A DNA stretch of 64,000 nucleotides. Source: JALYZC01 sp963725645. Its GTDB lineage: Bacteria; Actinomycetota; Thermoleophilia; Solirubrobacterales; Solirubrobacteraceae. Both the position numbers and the translations under genes were made by a program. Shown here in pieces: positions 26,856-35,592 of this stretch. Every line of letters starts with the position of its first letter. Within the stretch, counting starts at the first letter, position 1. The notes under the pieces were generated by a model, which did no database searches, was not told where the DNA came from, and saw nothing but the letters and a program-made list of their open reading frames with translations. The stretch is taken from contig CAVRZD010000002.1 of NCBI GenBank assembly GCA_963725645.1, positions 744,001 to 808,000 on the forward strand, read 5' to 3'.

Positions 26856-28046
26856 CTACGTCCGGCGCCCGACGTCGGCGTCCAGCCGGTCCACGAGGCC
26901 CAGGCACAACTCGAGCGCCGCCGTCATCGCGCCCGGATCGAGCGCCTCGGGCACGTCGGTGTGCTGGTGTGATCCCGGCGCCAGGCCGTCGGCGTCGAGG
27001 CACCCGATCGCTATCGCGGGGTACCCGGCGGCGCGCGCGACATAGGCGGCGGAGCAGGAGGCGCCGCGGTGCCGCCCGGCGCCGAGGTGCGGCTCGGCTT
27101 CCGCCACGCGCGCGGCCAGCTCGATCAGGCGTGGGTGCAGCCGCAGGGGCAGGCCCAGCCCGTCCCGGGTCCAGTAGCGCGGACGGCCGCGGCCGCACGG
27201 GCGCAGCTCGAGCACGGCAACCTCCTCGCGCTTGAGACGCCGGCGCAGCCGCCGGACCTGCGCTCGCATACCGAGCGCCGGCCCCTCCCCTGCGCCGGCC
27301 AGGACGAGGTCGACGGCGAGGTGCTTGGGGGGGTCGCGGTCGAGCGCGGCCGTCAGCGCGAGCGCGACCGCCACGGCGCTGGCGTCCGCGTTGGCGCCGG
27401 GAACCGGCTGGGACAGGGCGATGTCCAGCAGCAGCGCGAGCGCGACGAGGATCACGATGCTGGCGGCGAGCTGGAAGACGCGCAGCGGTGTCTCGGCGCC
27501 CCCGGCGACGCGAAGCGCGGCCACCAGAGTGAGCACCGCGACCGCCGCGAGGAGGATCGTCAGCGGGCTCGGCGCGTGGCCACGGAACGCGCGCCGGGCG
27601 ACGCGGCGCAGGCCGTCACGGTAGATGAGCCCGCTGCGCCCGGCGTCGTAGTGGGCGGTCACGATCAGGCGCACGCGCGCCTGGGCGCCCTCGCGCGCGG
27701 GCGCGGGCGCGAGAACGTTCTGCGTCGCCCGCCGACGCATCAGCAGGCGTGCGACCGGCACGCGGGCGGCGAGGTCGAGCCACAGCGACACAAGCACCAC
27801 GGCCAGCACCGCCAGCCCGGCGATCGGCACGCCGACGAGCAGCACGCTGCCGACGACGGCGAGCAGTGCGTGGAGCGCGTGCACCCAGGCCCACTGCGGC
27901 CGGACCCACAGCGTGTCCACCTCGGCGTCGCGCCCGCCGGCCCGCACGGTGCGCGCCAGCCACAGCGCCGCGCGGCGCTCGGCGTCGGTGCAGGGCCCGC
28001 GGCCGGCGAACCCGGCGAGGGCGCGGACGGTCTCGATCGCCTCCAT
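26856..28046 (-). CDS. M28-like membrane protein, peptidase site partly degenerate
   Basis: A protein of 396 residues, a relative of the broken gene at 15029-16174. It has two hydrophobic pairs (about 50-90 and 170-215). Metal-site segments AHYDAGRSG and VPGANADASAVAVAL are recognisable, but the second has ANAD where the family has AND, shifting the bridging Asp. The Glu-Glu of the active site (EESGMG in the relative) reads EGPALG. A final His segment is HQHTDVPE. It could be an inactive homologue with a membrane anchor. It converges on acetoacetyl-CoA synthetase, 5 bases between stops. Confidence 0.7.
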   Translation of the reverse strand: MEAIETVRALAGFAGRGPCTDAERRAALWLARTVRAGGRDAEVDTLWVRPQWAWVHALHALLAVVGSVLLVGVPIAGLAVLAVVLVSLWLDLAARVPVARLLMRRRATQNVLAPAPAREGAQARVRLIVTAHYDAGRSGLIYRDGLRRVARRAFRGHAPSPLTILLAAVAVLTLVAALRVAGGAETPLRVFQLAASIVILVALALLLDIALSQPVPGANADASAVAVALALTAALDRDPPKHLAVDLVLAGAGEGPALGMRAQVRRLRRRLKREEVAVLELRPCGRGRPRYWTRDGLGLPLRLHPRLIELAARVAEAEPHLGAGRHRGASCSAAYVARAAGYPAIAIGCLDADGLAPGSHQHTDVPEALDPGAMTAALELCLGLVDRLDADVGRRT

Positions 28047-28124
28047 CGCGGCGCGATCATCCCAGCGACGACGGCGGCCCGCGCCGGCTTCGCGTCAGGT
28101 GGTCATGGCTGGAGCCGGAACCAC

Positions 28125-28130
28125 TAGTCT
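28125..28130 (+). promoter_or_regulatory. -10 box of a leaderless promoter for the amidase gene
   Basis: TAGTCT, 8 bases before the ATG at 28139. Confidence 0.4.
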
Positions 28131-28138
28131 GCGCCGCG

Positions 28139-29554
28139 ATGGACGCCGCCGAGCTGGCCTTCGCCGGAGTCGTGCGCCAGGTCGAACTGGTGCGGGCGGG
28201 CGAGGTCACCGCGCGCGAGCTGGTCGAGACCTACATCGAGCGGATCGAGCGTCTCGACCCGCAGCTCAACGCGTTCCGCAGCGTGTACCGCGAACGCGCC
28301 CTGGCCGAGGCCGACCAGGCCGCCGCTCGGCTGAAGGGAGGCGACGAGCGCCCGCTGCTCGGCGTGCCCGTGGCGATCAAGGACAACACCGACGTCGCCG
28401 GCGACGTCACCACGCACGGGACGAACGCCTACGGAGAGCCCGCCCGCGAGGACGCGGAGATCGTCCGGCGCGTGCGCGCGGCCGGCGCGATCGTGCTCGG
28501 CAAGACCCACGTCCCGCCGCTGTGCGCGATGCCGTGCACCGAGTCGCCGACCTGGGGCGTCACGCGCAACCCGTGGGACGTCAACCGCACCCCCGGCGGC
28601 TCGAGCGGCGGCTCGGGCGCCGCCGTGGCCGCCGGCCTCGTGGGCGCGGCGCTGGGAACCGACGGCGCGGGCTCGATTCGCTTCCCGGCGGCCAACAACG
28701 GCCTGTTCGGGCTCAAGCCGCAGCGCGGCCGCATCACGCTGGCGCCGCTGCCGGAGCACTGGCACGGCATGAGCGTCGCCGGCTGGCTCACGCGCTCGGT
28801 GGGCGACGCGGCGCTGCTGTTCGACGCGACGATGGGCAACGTCCCGGTGGACCGCGATTCGCCGCCGCCGCCGGCGCGCCCGTTCGCCGCGGCGGCCGCG
28901 GCGCGGCCCGAGAAGCTGCGCGTGGCGTACTCGCTGCGCCCGCCGCCGGGCACGGTCGGCGCCGGCGCAGGCGAGGAGATCCGCCGCGCGGTGCTCGATA
29001 CGGTCGAGCTGCTGCGCTCGCTCGGGCACGACGTGCGCGAGCAGGACCTCGACATCCCGCTCGACGCCGTCTCGCACGGCGTCGTGCGCACGATTCGGGG
29101 CATCGCCGACGAGGCCCGCACGCTGCCGCACTACGAGCGGCTGGACCTGCGGTTTCGCCGCCTGACCCGGATGGCCGCGCTGCTGCCCGAGCCGGTGCTC
29201 GTGCGGGCCCGGGCGGCCGAGCCCGTGGTCGCGGCGCGCGTGAACGGGGTCTTCGACGACCACGACGTGGTGCTCACCCCCGTCGCTCCGGAGCCGGCGT
29301 TCGAGGTCGGGCGGTGGGAGGGCCGGGGCATGCTGTGGACGCTGAACGGCAGCGCCCGCATGATCGCCTTCACGGCGCTGTGGAACCAGACGGGCCAGCC
29401 GGCCGCCGCGGTGCCGGCCGGCTGGACGGCCGCCGGCGTTCCGCTGTCCGTTCAGCTCGTCGGGCGCTCGAACGATGAGGACACGTTGCTCTCGCTCGCG
29501 GGCCAGCTCGAGGCCGAGCGCCCGTGGGCCGACCGCAGGCCGTCGGTCTCCTGA
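28139..29554 (+). CDS. Amidase (amidase signature family)
   Basis: A protein of 471 residues. The Ser-cisSer-Lys triad is visible: Lys in PVAIKDNTDVAG near residue 81, GGSSGGSGAAVAAGLVG near 158 (cis-Ser) and GTDGAGSIRFPAANNG near 180 (nucleophile Ser). It hydrolyses an amide to acid and ammonia; the family ranges from aryl-acylamidases to 6-aminohexanoate cyclic dimer hydrolases, and the substrate is unknown. It lacks the GatB/GatC context of the tRNA amidotransferase. It overlaps the phosphatase gene downstream by 31 bases. Confidence 0.88.
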   Translation: MDAAELAFAGVVRQVELVRAGEVTARELVETYIERIERLDPQLNAFRSVYRERALAEADQAAARLKGGDERPLLGVPVAIKDNTDVAGDVTTHGTNAYGEPAREDAEIVRRVRAAGAIVLGKTHVPPLCAMPCTESPTWGVTRNPWDVNRTPGGSSGGSGAAVAAGLVGAALGTDGAGSIRFPAANNGLFGLKPQRGRITLAPLPEHWHGMSVAGWLTRSVGDAALLFDATMGNVPVDRDSPPPPARPFAAAAAARPEKLRVAYSLRPPPGTVGAGAGEEIRRAVLDTVELLRSLGHDVREQDLDIPLDAVSHGVVRTIRGIADEARTLPHYERLDLRFRRLTRMAALLPEPVLVRARAAEPVVAARVNGVFDDHDVVLTPVAPEPAFEVGRWEGRGMLWTLNGSARMIAFTALWNQTGQPAAAVPAGWTAAGVPLSVQLVGRSNDEDTLLSLAGQLEAERPWADRRPSVS

Positions 29555-30348
29555 GCGCCGCCGCCTCACCCGATGAGCTGCGGGCGCTGGCCGAGGGCGT
29601 CGCCCGCGAGGCCGGCGCGCTGCTGCGCGAGCGCTTCCACGGGCCGACCGGCGCGCTGCGCGCGAAGAGTTCGCCCACGGACCTGGTCAGCGAGGCCGAC
29701 CTCGCGGCCGAGCGCCTGATCCGCGACCGGCTGGCCGCCGCGCGACCGCATGACGCCGTCCTCGGCGAGGAGGGCGGGGATCATGGCCCGGCCGCCGGCG
29801 GCGCGGGCGAGCTGCGCTGGATCGTCGACCCGCTCGACGGCACGATCAACTTCCTCTTCGGCATCCCCCAGTGGGCGGTCAGCGTCGCCTGCGAGGACGG
29901 GGAGGGGACGCTCGCCGGCGTCGTTCACGACCCGCTCCGCGGCGAGACGTTCGCCGCCGTCCGCGGCGGCCGGCCGACGCTCGGTGGCCAGCCCATCGAG
30001 GCCTCCACGCAGGACGACCCGGCGCTGGCGATGGTCGCGACCGGGTTCGCCTACGACGCCGGCGTGCGAGCCGCGCAGGCCGAGGTCGCCGTCCGCGTGC
30101 TGCCGCGCGTGCGCGACCTGCGCCGCATGGGCAGCGCCGCGCTCGACCTGGCGTGGACGGCGTGCGGGCGCTATGACGCCTACTACGAGCGCGGTCTCAA
30201 GCGCTGGGACCTGGCGGCCGGCGCGCTGCTCTGCACGTGCGCAGGGCTCGCGGTGCGGCCGCTCGCGGAGGCGGCCGAGCTGCCGGACGGCCTGCTCGCC
30301 GCGCCGCCCGCCCTCACCGAGACGCTGTACGCACTGGTGGGTCCCTAA
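29524..30348 (+). CDS. Inositol-monophosphatase-family protein
   Basis: A protein of 274 residues (GTG 29524; a start nearer 29560 is possible, since the first residues overlap the amidase). Mg-binding motifs of the family: GEEGGDHG (first metal Glu), WIVDPLDGTINFLFGIPQWAVSVA (DPLDGT) and KRWDLAAGALL. It dephosphorylates a small sugar phosphate such as inositol-1-phosphate, or possibly histidinol phosphate or FBP; the motifs do not separate these. It is probably co-transcribed with the amidase. Confidence 0.88.
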   Translation: MGRPQAVGLLSAAASPDELRALAEGVAREAGALLRERFHGPTGALRAKSSPTDLVSEADLAAERLIRDRLAAARPHDAVLGEEGGDHGPAAGGAGELRWIVDPLDGTINFLFGIPQWAVSVACEDGEGTLAGVVHDPLRGETFAAVRGGRPTLGGQPIEASTQDDPALAMVATGFAYDAGVRAAQAEVAVRVLPRVRDLRRMGSAALDLAWTACGRYDAYYERGLKRWDLAAGALLCTCAGLAVRPLAEAAELPDGLLAAPPALTETLYALVGP

Positions 30349-30453
30349 ACGGTTGTCCTATGTCCGGCGGGGACGCGGCGCGCTAGTTTTCCGGTGGGAG
30401 CGAGAGAAGCCCGGAAGGATCCGGGCTCGACCCGCTACCGTGGCTGTGCACGC

Positions 30454-32379
30454 ATGCCAGGGACGGAACCCGGCGAGAGAGCCCCAGCCTTGACGACCGG
30501 CCGAGAGCCGGCGGTGGAGGCACGCGCGCTCGCCTACCTGTACGCGGCCGGCGCCGGTCTCGCGGCCCTGTCGCTGGCGCTGCCGCACTCGCCGATGCAG
30601 GACGACATCGGTATCACGGCCGTGATCGCGGCCGCCTGCATCGGGGCGCTCCTGCTGCTGTTCGGCGCCTCGCGGATCCCCGGCTGGGCCGTCCAGGTCT
30701 TCCTGGCGATCGGCACGCTGCTGATCTCGGGCGTCGTCTACTTCTCCGGCACCGGCAACAGCGGGTTCGCGTTCTACTACGTCTGGGTCGGCATCTACGC
30801 GTTCTACTTCTTCGCGCGCGGGTGGGCGATCGCCCAGTCCGCGCTCGTGGCGGTCGTGTACGGCGCGCTCCTGCTGTTCGAGGACCTGCCGGCCGATGCT
30901 CCCGCCGCGCGCTGGCTGTTGACGGTCGGGACGCTCGTGGTCGCCGGCGCGCTGATCGAGCGCCTCGCCGCCCGCGTGCGCGAGCGCGCCGCCGACGCCG
31001 AGCACCGCGCTCAGCGCCTGCGCGCCGAGCAGGCCCGCGGACGCGCGATCATCGAGACGGCCAACGAGGCCTATGTGGCCGTCGACGACCACGGCCGGGT
31101 CATCGACTGGAATCCCGCCGCGGAGCTGACGTTCGGCTGGTCGCGGGAGCGCGCAGTCGGGAGCTCGGTGATCGACCTGCTGGTCCCGGCCCGCCACCGC
31201 AAGGCGTCGCAGCGCGCGCTGGCCGAGCTGCTGACGCCCGGGGGGGCCGGCATGCTCGACCGGCGGGTCGAGCTGACAGTGCTGCACCGCGACGGCCGCG
31301 AGCTGACCTGCGAGGCGACGATTGCGCGAATCGAGGAGGAGGAGGGGAGGGCGACGTTCAGCGCGTTTGCCCACGACATCAGTGAGCGCGCCGCCGCCCA
31401 GGACGAGGTGCGCGCTCGCGCCGAGGACATGGCCGTCGTGGCACAGGTCGCGCGCGACCTCGCCAGCGTGACCGACGCGCACGCGGCGCGGTCGGCGATC
31501 TGCGAGGCGGCGATGGACGTGGCCTCCTCGAAGCTCGCGATCCTGTTCGAGCCGGACGCCCATGGGCGCGAGCTGGTCTCGACGCTGATCGCGGGAGGGC
31601 ACAACGCGCCGATCCATCTGCCCTTCGCCGGCCAGCGATCGGGGGCCGTGGTCGCGTTCTCGTCCGCCCAGCCGTTCTTCGTCGCGGACGCGGTCGGCCA
31701 CCCCGCGGTGTCGCAGCGCTACGTCGAGGAGCTGGGCGTCTCCTCCGCGCTCTGGCAGCCGGTGCTGCGCAACGGCGTGCCGGTCGGGGTGCTGACCGTC
31801 GCCTGGGAGCAGCGCGTCGAGGAGCTGTCCGAGCGGCTCAGTGCGCTGATGGGCCTCCTGGCCGCCGAGGCGGCGGTGGCGATCGAGCGCGCCGACCTGC
31901 TCACCCGCCTCGAGGCGGTTGCCCGCACCGACGACCTCACCGGCCTGTCCAATCGCCGCGCCTGGGACGAGCAGCTCCCGCGCGAGCTGGCCCGGGCGAA
32001 GCGCGACGATCGCCCGGTCTGCGTCGCGATGGTCGACCTCGACCGCTTCAAGGAATACAACGACGAGCACGGTCACCAGGCCGGCGACCGCCTGCTCAAG
32101 CAGCTCGCTGCGATCTGGCGCGACGTGTTGCGCCCCACCGATGTGCTGGCGCGCTACGGCGGGGAGGAGTTCGTCGTCCTGCTGCCCAACTGCCCGCTGG
32201 AGCGCGCCGTCGACGTGATCGAGCGACTGCGCGGGATCATCCCGGAGGGGGAGACGTGCTCGGCCGGCGTGGCCTGCTGGGACCGCATCGAGGGCGCCGA
32301 GGCGCTGGTCAGCCGCGCCGACGACGCGCTCTACCGCGCCAAGCGCGCGGGCCGCGATCAGGTCGTGTCGGCGGCCTGA
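30454..32379 (+). CDS. Membrane-bound diguanylate cyclase with PAS and GAF domains
   Basis: A protein of 641 residues from ATG 30454 (TACCGT lies 12 bases upstream). Order: about five N-terminal membrane helices (residues 20-170), a short coiled segment, a PAS domain (about 190-310; IIETANEAYVAVDDHGRVIDWNPAAE), a GAF domain (about 320-470) and a C-terminal GGDEF domain with active-site GGEEF. The inhibitory site RPTD sits five residues before GGEEF. It makes cyclic di-GMP from GTP in response to a ligand or redox signal and is feedback-inhibited. It stands alone, next to tRNA-Leu. Confidence 0.92.
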   Translation: MPGTEPGERAPALTTGREPAVEARALAYLYAAGAGLAALSLALPHSPMQDDIGITAVIAAACIGALLLLFGASRIPGWAVQVFLAIGTLLISGVVYFSGTGNSGFAFYYVWVGIYAFYFFARGWAIAQSALVAVVYGALLLFEDLPADAPAARWLLTVGTLVVAGALIERLAARVRERAADAEHRAQRLRAEQARGRAIIETANEAYVAVDDHGRVIDWNPAAELTFGWSRERAVGSSVIDLLVPARHRKASQRALAELLTPGGAGMLDRRVELTVLHRDGRELTCEATIARIEEEEGRATFSAFAHDISERAAAQDEVRARAEDMAVVAQVARDLASVTDAHAARSAICEAAMDVASSKLAILFEPDAHGRELVSTLIAGGHNAPIHLPFAGQRSGAVVAFSSAQPFFVADAVGHPAVSQRYVEELGVSSALWQPVLRNGVPVGVLTVAWEQRVEELSERLSALMGLLAAEAAVAIERADLLTRLEAVARTDDLTGLSNRRAWDEQLPRELARAKRDDRPVCVAMVDLDRFKEYNDEHGHQAGDRLLKQLAAIWRDVLRPTDVLARYGGEEFVVLLPNCPLERAVDVIERLRGIIPEGETCSAGVACWDRIEGAEALVSRADDALYRAKRAGRDQVVSAA

Positions 32380-32392
32380 GTTGGCGCTCCAA

Positions 32393-32476
32393 TGCGGCGG
32401 GTGGGATTCGAACCCACAAGCCCTTGCGGGCAGCAGGTTTTGAGTCTGCCCTGTATGCCAGTTCCAGCACCGCCGC
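32393..32476 (-). tRNA. tRNA-Leu (CAA)
   Basis: Acceptor arms GCGGCGG / CCGCCGC with discriminator A; T-arm GTGGG-TTCGAAT-CCCAC; long variable arm CTGCCCGCAAGGGCT of the class II type; anticodon loop CTCAAAA. The closing pair of the anticodon stem is an A-C mismatch. No CCA is encoded. Confidence 0.88.
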
Positions 32477-32509
32477 AGGCAGTACGGATGTTAGGGCGAG
32501 CGGTGGCGG

Positions 32510-33028
32510 CTACGCCGTGCGAGGCTGGTGCACATCGGGGTGGTAGGTCTCCCCGAGCGGCACCTCGACCTCGACGTTCCACGCCTGCTGGAAGCCGCGC
32601 ATCGCGAACGCGATCAACAACACCTGCACCGGCACGATCAGCAGCGTCAGCAGGCCGAGCACGCCGGCCGGCATCGCCGGGTTCGTGAAGCCGGTCTTGT
32701 CGCGGTCGAACCACTCGGGCCCGGCGATCGCGGCGAAGATGCCGAGGAGGATGGCCAGCGCTGCGGCCATCGGCAGGACGCCGCGGTTCCAGCGGGCGAC
32801 GTAGTAGGCCATGATCAGGTAGATGAGGATGTAGGCGATGTTGACCGGCTGCATCCCGGCCAGCTTCGACCACCCGCCGATGCTCACGATCAGGATCAGC
32901 CCGGCGGAGACGAGCAGGAGCAGCATCACGATGGCCTTCGTCGCCTTCGACGCGGCCTTGTCGCGATTGGGCCGGACCAGTTGGAAATCCGGCTGTGCGT
33001 CCCCCTCGACCATCCCGTAGCAGAACAT
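32510..33028 (-). CDS. Four-helix membrane protein of unknown function
   Basis: A protein of 172 residues. A cytoplasmic, charged N-terminus (GDAQPDFQLVRPNRDKAASKATK) is followed by four hydrophobic segments (about 33-53, 60-77, 85-102, 122-145) and a tail EVEVPLGETYHPDVHQ. It lies between two tRNA-Leu genes on opposite strands. I do not recognise the family. Confidence 0.65.
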   Translation of the reverse strand: MFCYGMVEGDAQPDFQLVRPNRDKAASKATKAIVMLLLLVSAGLILIVSIGGWSKLAGMQPVNIAYILIYLIMAYYVARWNRGVLPMAAALAILLGIFAAIAGPEWFDRDKTGFTNPAMPAGVLGLLTLLIVPVQVLLIAFAMRGFQQAWNVEVEVPLGETYHPDVHQPRTA

Positions 33029-33080
33029 ACAATCTTCGGCGGCCGCGCGCAGCAGTAGCGCGTGCAGAGCGGCCGGAAGC

Positions 33081-33164
33081 GCGGGTGTGGCGGAACTGGT
33101 AGACGCGCCGGCTTTAGGTGCCGGTGGGCTGACGCCCTTGGGGGTTCGAGTCCCTCCGCCCGCA
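33081..33164 (+). tRNA. tRNA-Leu (UAG)
   Basis: Acceptor GCGGGTG / CGCCCGC, D-arm with TGGTAGAC, anticodon stem CCGGC / GCCGG with loop TTTAGGT, long variable arm TGGGCTGACGCCC, T-loop TTCGAGT, discriminator A. No CCA encoded. TACAAT at 33028-33033 may be its -10 box. Confidence 0.93.
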
Positions 33165-33231
33165 ACTCGACTGGCGGCGACGGGTTCGGGGTACGAACGA
33201 GCCTGTTCCCACCGTCTAAGGAGGACGATCC

Positions 33232-33855
33232 GTGAACTCGTACACGAGGCGCCTGCGGGTGCTCATCGGCGCGGCACTCCTCGCGCTGTGCCTGATGGCC
33301 GTCGGCGCCGCGGGCGCCGAGGCCGCGAAGGTCAAGATCACCGGAGGCACGACGACGATCACGCCTTCGACGGCGACGACCCTGTTTCTGACCGCGAACG
33401 GCATCAGCGTCACGCCGATCGCGCCGGCGACGGCCTCGAACGGCGCCGTCACGCTCCCGATCGCGGGCGGCCGTATCGACCCGGCGACCCTGCGCGGAGT
33501 GATCGTCCACCGTGGTGGGCTGAAGTTCACCAAGGGCAGCAACTCGCTCAGGCTGCGGCATCTCGTCATCACCAGCACGAAGCGCGGCGCGTTCCTCGAC
33601 GCGACGACGCCGATTCGCCGGTGCCGGGCGTTCCGCTCGCGTCGCGGCGGCCGCGGGCGCCTCTGCGCCTTCCGCTGGGAGGGCGTGCGGGTCGCGCGTC
33701 TGAGCAACGTCGTGCGCAACAGCGACAACTCGGTCACGGCGAACCTCCTGCTGTCACAGCGGGCCGCGCGGTTCATCAACAAGGTCGCGGGCAAGCAGGT
33801 CGTCGCGGCCGGTGCCAACCTCGGCACCGCCAAGATCGTGGCGACCACGGCCTAG
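33232..33855 (+). CDS. Secreted protein, possibly HtaA-like domain
   Basis: A protein of 207 residues from GTG 33232, with AAGGAGG 7 bases upstream. The signal peptide ends near GAAGAEAAKVK (about residue 30). The mature part starts KITGGTTTITPSTATTLFLTANGISVTPIAPA and continues GAVTLPIAGGRIDPATLRGVIVHRGGLKF, a pattern of beta strands I associate with HtaA-type haem-protein-like domains in actinobacteria. Two Cys (RRCRAF, RLCAF) could form a disulfide. Family assignment is tentative; the export signal is clear. Confidence 0.65.
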   Translation: MNSYTRRLRVLIGAALLALCLMAVGAAGAEAAKVKITGGTTTITPSTATTLFLTANGISVTPIAPATASNGAVTLPIAGGRIDPATLRGVIVHRGGLKFTKGSNSLRLRHLVITSTKRGAFLDATTPIRRCRAFRSRRGGRGRLCAFRWEGVRVARLSNVVRNSDNSVTANLLLSQRAARFINKVAGKQVVAAGANLGTAKIVATTA

Positions 33856-33878
33856 CGCCGACCATCAGAAGGACTCGC

Positions 33879-33908
33879 GAAGCGGGCGGCCTGCCGGCCG
33901 CCCGCTTC
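33879..33908. terminator. Hairpin terminator
   Basis: A perfect 13-bp stem GAAGCGGGCGGCC / GGCCGCCCGCTTC with loop TGCC, then TGCTTTC. It lies between the secreted-protein gene and the oppositely oriented tRNA-Trp, so it may serve both. Confidence 0.75.
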
Positions 33909-33919
33909 TGCTTTCAGAG

Positions 33920-33992
33920 CGGGGGAGCCGGGATTCGAACCCGGGTTCACGGTTTTGGAGACCGCGCGCTTAAGCCACTGGCTCACTCCCCC
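33920..33992 (-). tRNA. tRNA-Trp (CCA)
   Basis: Acceptor GGGGGAG / CTCCCCC, anticodon stem GCGGT / ACCGT with loop CTCCAAA, T-arm CCGGG-TTCGAAT-CCCGG, discriminator G. The D-arm is irregular (AGCCAGTGGCTTAAG). No CCA encoded. Confidence 0.82.
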
Positions 33993-34047
33993 GAGCGGGC
34001 TTCCGGAGGATAGACAAGCCGTCCGGACCGAGCGGGACCCTGATTCC

Positions 34048-34336
34048 ATGCGGGTTGCGGACGGGTACTGCTACGGCTATCTCCTCGGGATGTATCTCGG
34101 CGATGGGTGCATCACGTCGCTGAAGCCGACGAGCCACCAGCTCCGGGTTTCGCTCGACGCCGCACGAGTACCCCGGCTAATTCTTCAGCAACCTCTCGCC
34201 CGACATCCGAGGCCTCTTCTGTGAGTACTGCGACCAACTTGGCATTCGCTGGACGCAGCCCAACCACCGCAACATCTCAGTCTCATACCGGCACAGCGTG
34301 GCACGGCTCGACGAGTTCATCGGTCCCAAAGCGTAG
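34048..34336 (+). pseudogene. Remnant of a LAGLIDADG homing-endonuclease-like protein next to tRNA-Trp
   Basis: From ATG 34048 the frame reads YGYLLGMYLGDGCI, a LAGLIDADG-type helix, then HQLRVSLDAARVP. It then shifts: after an in-frame stop near 34180 a second frame reads FFSNLSPDIRGLFCEYCDQLGIRW, then NISVSYRHSVARLDEFIGPKA and a stop. Both parts match, in order, a family of actinobacterial proteins with an N-terminal HTH and a LAGLIDADG core that I recall next to tRNA genes. The middle, including the second active-site helix, is missing. A possible N-terminal piece of another copy is at 57806-57916. Confidence 0.6.
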
Positions 34337-34414
34337 GACGACCTTCGGCTCGGCGCTCTCCGCGAGTCCGTTTCGTTCAAGACGCCGCTTCACCGCCCGC
34401 GCCACACTGGCGCC

Positions 34415-34834
34415 ATGAAACAACGAGTGGGACTGATCACCCTCGGCGTGCGCGACCTCGGACGTGCCCGTCGCTTCTACGAGGCGCTCGGCTGGAAGAC
34501 CGGCGCCGCGCCCGATGACGACGTCGTGTTCTTCCAGGCGGGCGACATGATCTTCGCGCTCTGGGACCGGGCGAAGCTCGCCGAGGACAGCTGCGTCGAG
34601 GATGGTCAGGGCTGGGGCGGGGTCACGCTGGCCCACAATCTCCGTTCCCGCGAGGAGGTCGACGCGGTCACCGAGGAGGCGCGCGCCGCGGGTGCGACGA
34701 TCGGGCGCGAGCCCGCCGAGACATTCTGGGGCGGCTACAGCGCGGTCTTCATCGACCCCGAGGGCCACCCGTGGGAGGTCGCCCACAACCCGCACTGGAC
34801 GGTGACGGAGGAGGGCGGCGTCAGGCTCGGCTGA
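34415..34834 (+). CDS. VOC (glyoxalase-like) protein
   Basis: A protein of 139 residues, one chain of two beta-alpha-beta-beta-beta modules: RVGLITLGVRDLGRARRFYEALGW at the start and GGYSAVFIDPEGHPWEVAHNPHW at the end, the usual metal Glu and partner positions of the fold. Substrate unknown; close types include glyoxalase / bleomycin resistance / extradiol dioxygenase-like proteins. It converges on the AraC-like gene, overlapping its end by 14 bases. Confidence 0.82.
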   Translation: MKQRVGLITLGVRDLGRARRFYEALGWKTGAAPDDDVVFFQAGDMIFALWDRAKLAEDSCVEDGQGWGGVTLAHNLRSREEVDAVTEEARAAGATIGREPAETFWGGYSAVFIDPEGHPWEVAHNPHWTVTEEGGVRLG

Positions 34835-35556
34835 GGCGCTCGCCGGCCGGGCCGGCGCCGGTGGCGAGCAGCGTCGCGGCGGGCAGGCCCGCCAGCTCCG
34901 TGCAGTCTCGGGTGAGGTGGGGCTGGTCGGCGTAGCCCGCTTCGGCGGCCAGCCGCGCGAGATCGGCGCCGTCGCGCGCCACTAGCCCGAGGAAGCGCTG
35001 CAGACGAAGGACCCGCGCGAGCGTCTTGGGGGGATACCCGACCGCACCCTCGAAGCGACGGCGCAGCTGGCGCTCCGAGATGCCCAGCCGGTCGCCGAGA
35101 TCGCGGACCCGTGACCGCGGCCGCGCGACGTCGAGCACCGCGGCCCGCACGAGCGGATCGGGAGCCGGCAGGCGCGCGACGCGCGCCGCGACGGCCTCCG
35201 TCAGCAGGCCGAGCCGCGCACGCGCGTCCGCGGCCTCGGCGAGGCGGTCCGCGAGCTCGTCGCCGTCCGGCCACACCTCCCCGATCGGGGGGGAGGCGTC
35301 GAGCAGCTCGCCGGCCGGGAGCCCGAGGGCGGCGCCGGCGGCGCCGACACGGAAGCGAACGCCGAGCTTGACGTCGTCGGCGCGACCCGCGGCACGATCG
35401 CCCGTGTCGCCGGCCCGCGACGAGCAGCTCGGTGCCGGTCCACACGAGGTCTGTGCAGCCGTCGGGCAGGACGCGCGGCGCACTTCCGGTTCGCCACCAG
35501 AGGCAGGCGACGTGCGAGGCGAGCGCGGCCGGCGGCGCGATTTCGCGGTAGCGCAC
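34821..35556 (-). pseudogene. AraC-family regulator with a frameshift
   Basis: The N-terminus from GTG 35556 reads EIAPPAALASHVACLWWRTG, PRVLPDGCTDLVWTGTELLVAG, the sensor start of a DUF6597-type AraC regulator. Near 35415 the frame shifts by one: the rest (DTGDRAAGRADDVKLGVRFRVG ... LGDRLGISERQLRRRFEGAVGYPPKTLARVLRLQRFL) continues in another frame to the stop at 34821. The C-terminal HTH is intact. One extra base in the run CGGGCCGGCG explains the break. Restored length would be about 245 residues. Sequencing error or mutation cannot be distinguished. Confidence 0.75.
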
Positions 35557-35592
35557 GGGACTAGTCTGACGTGGGTGTCATGAGCGCGGGGG

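Noticed and set aside
32358..33561. Frames containing GFEPTS or similar strings near tRNA genes
   Set aside because: These are antisense or through-reads of the tRNA T-arm (GGGTTCGAAxCCC) and are a known source of false proteins.
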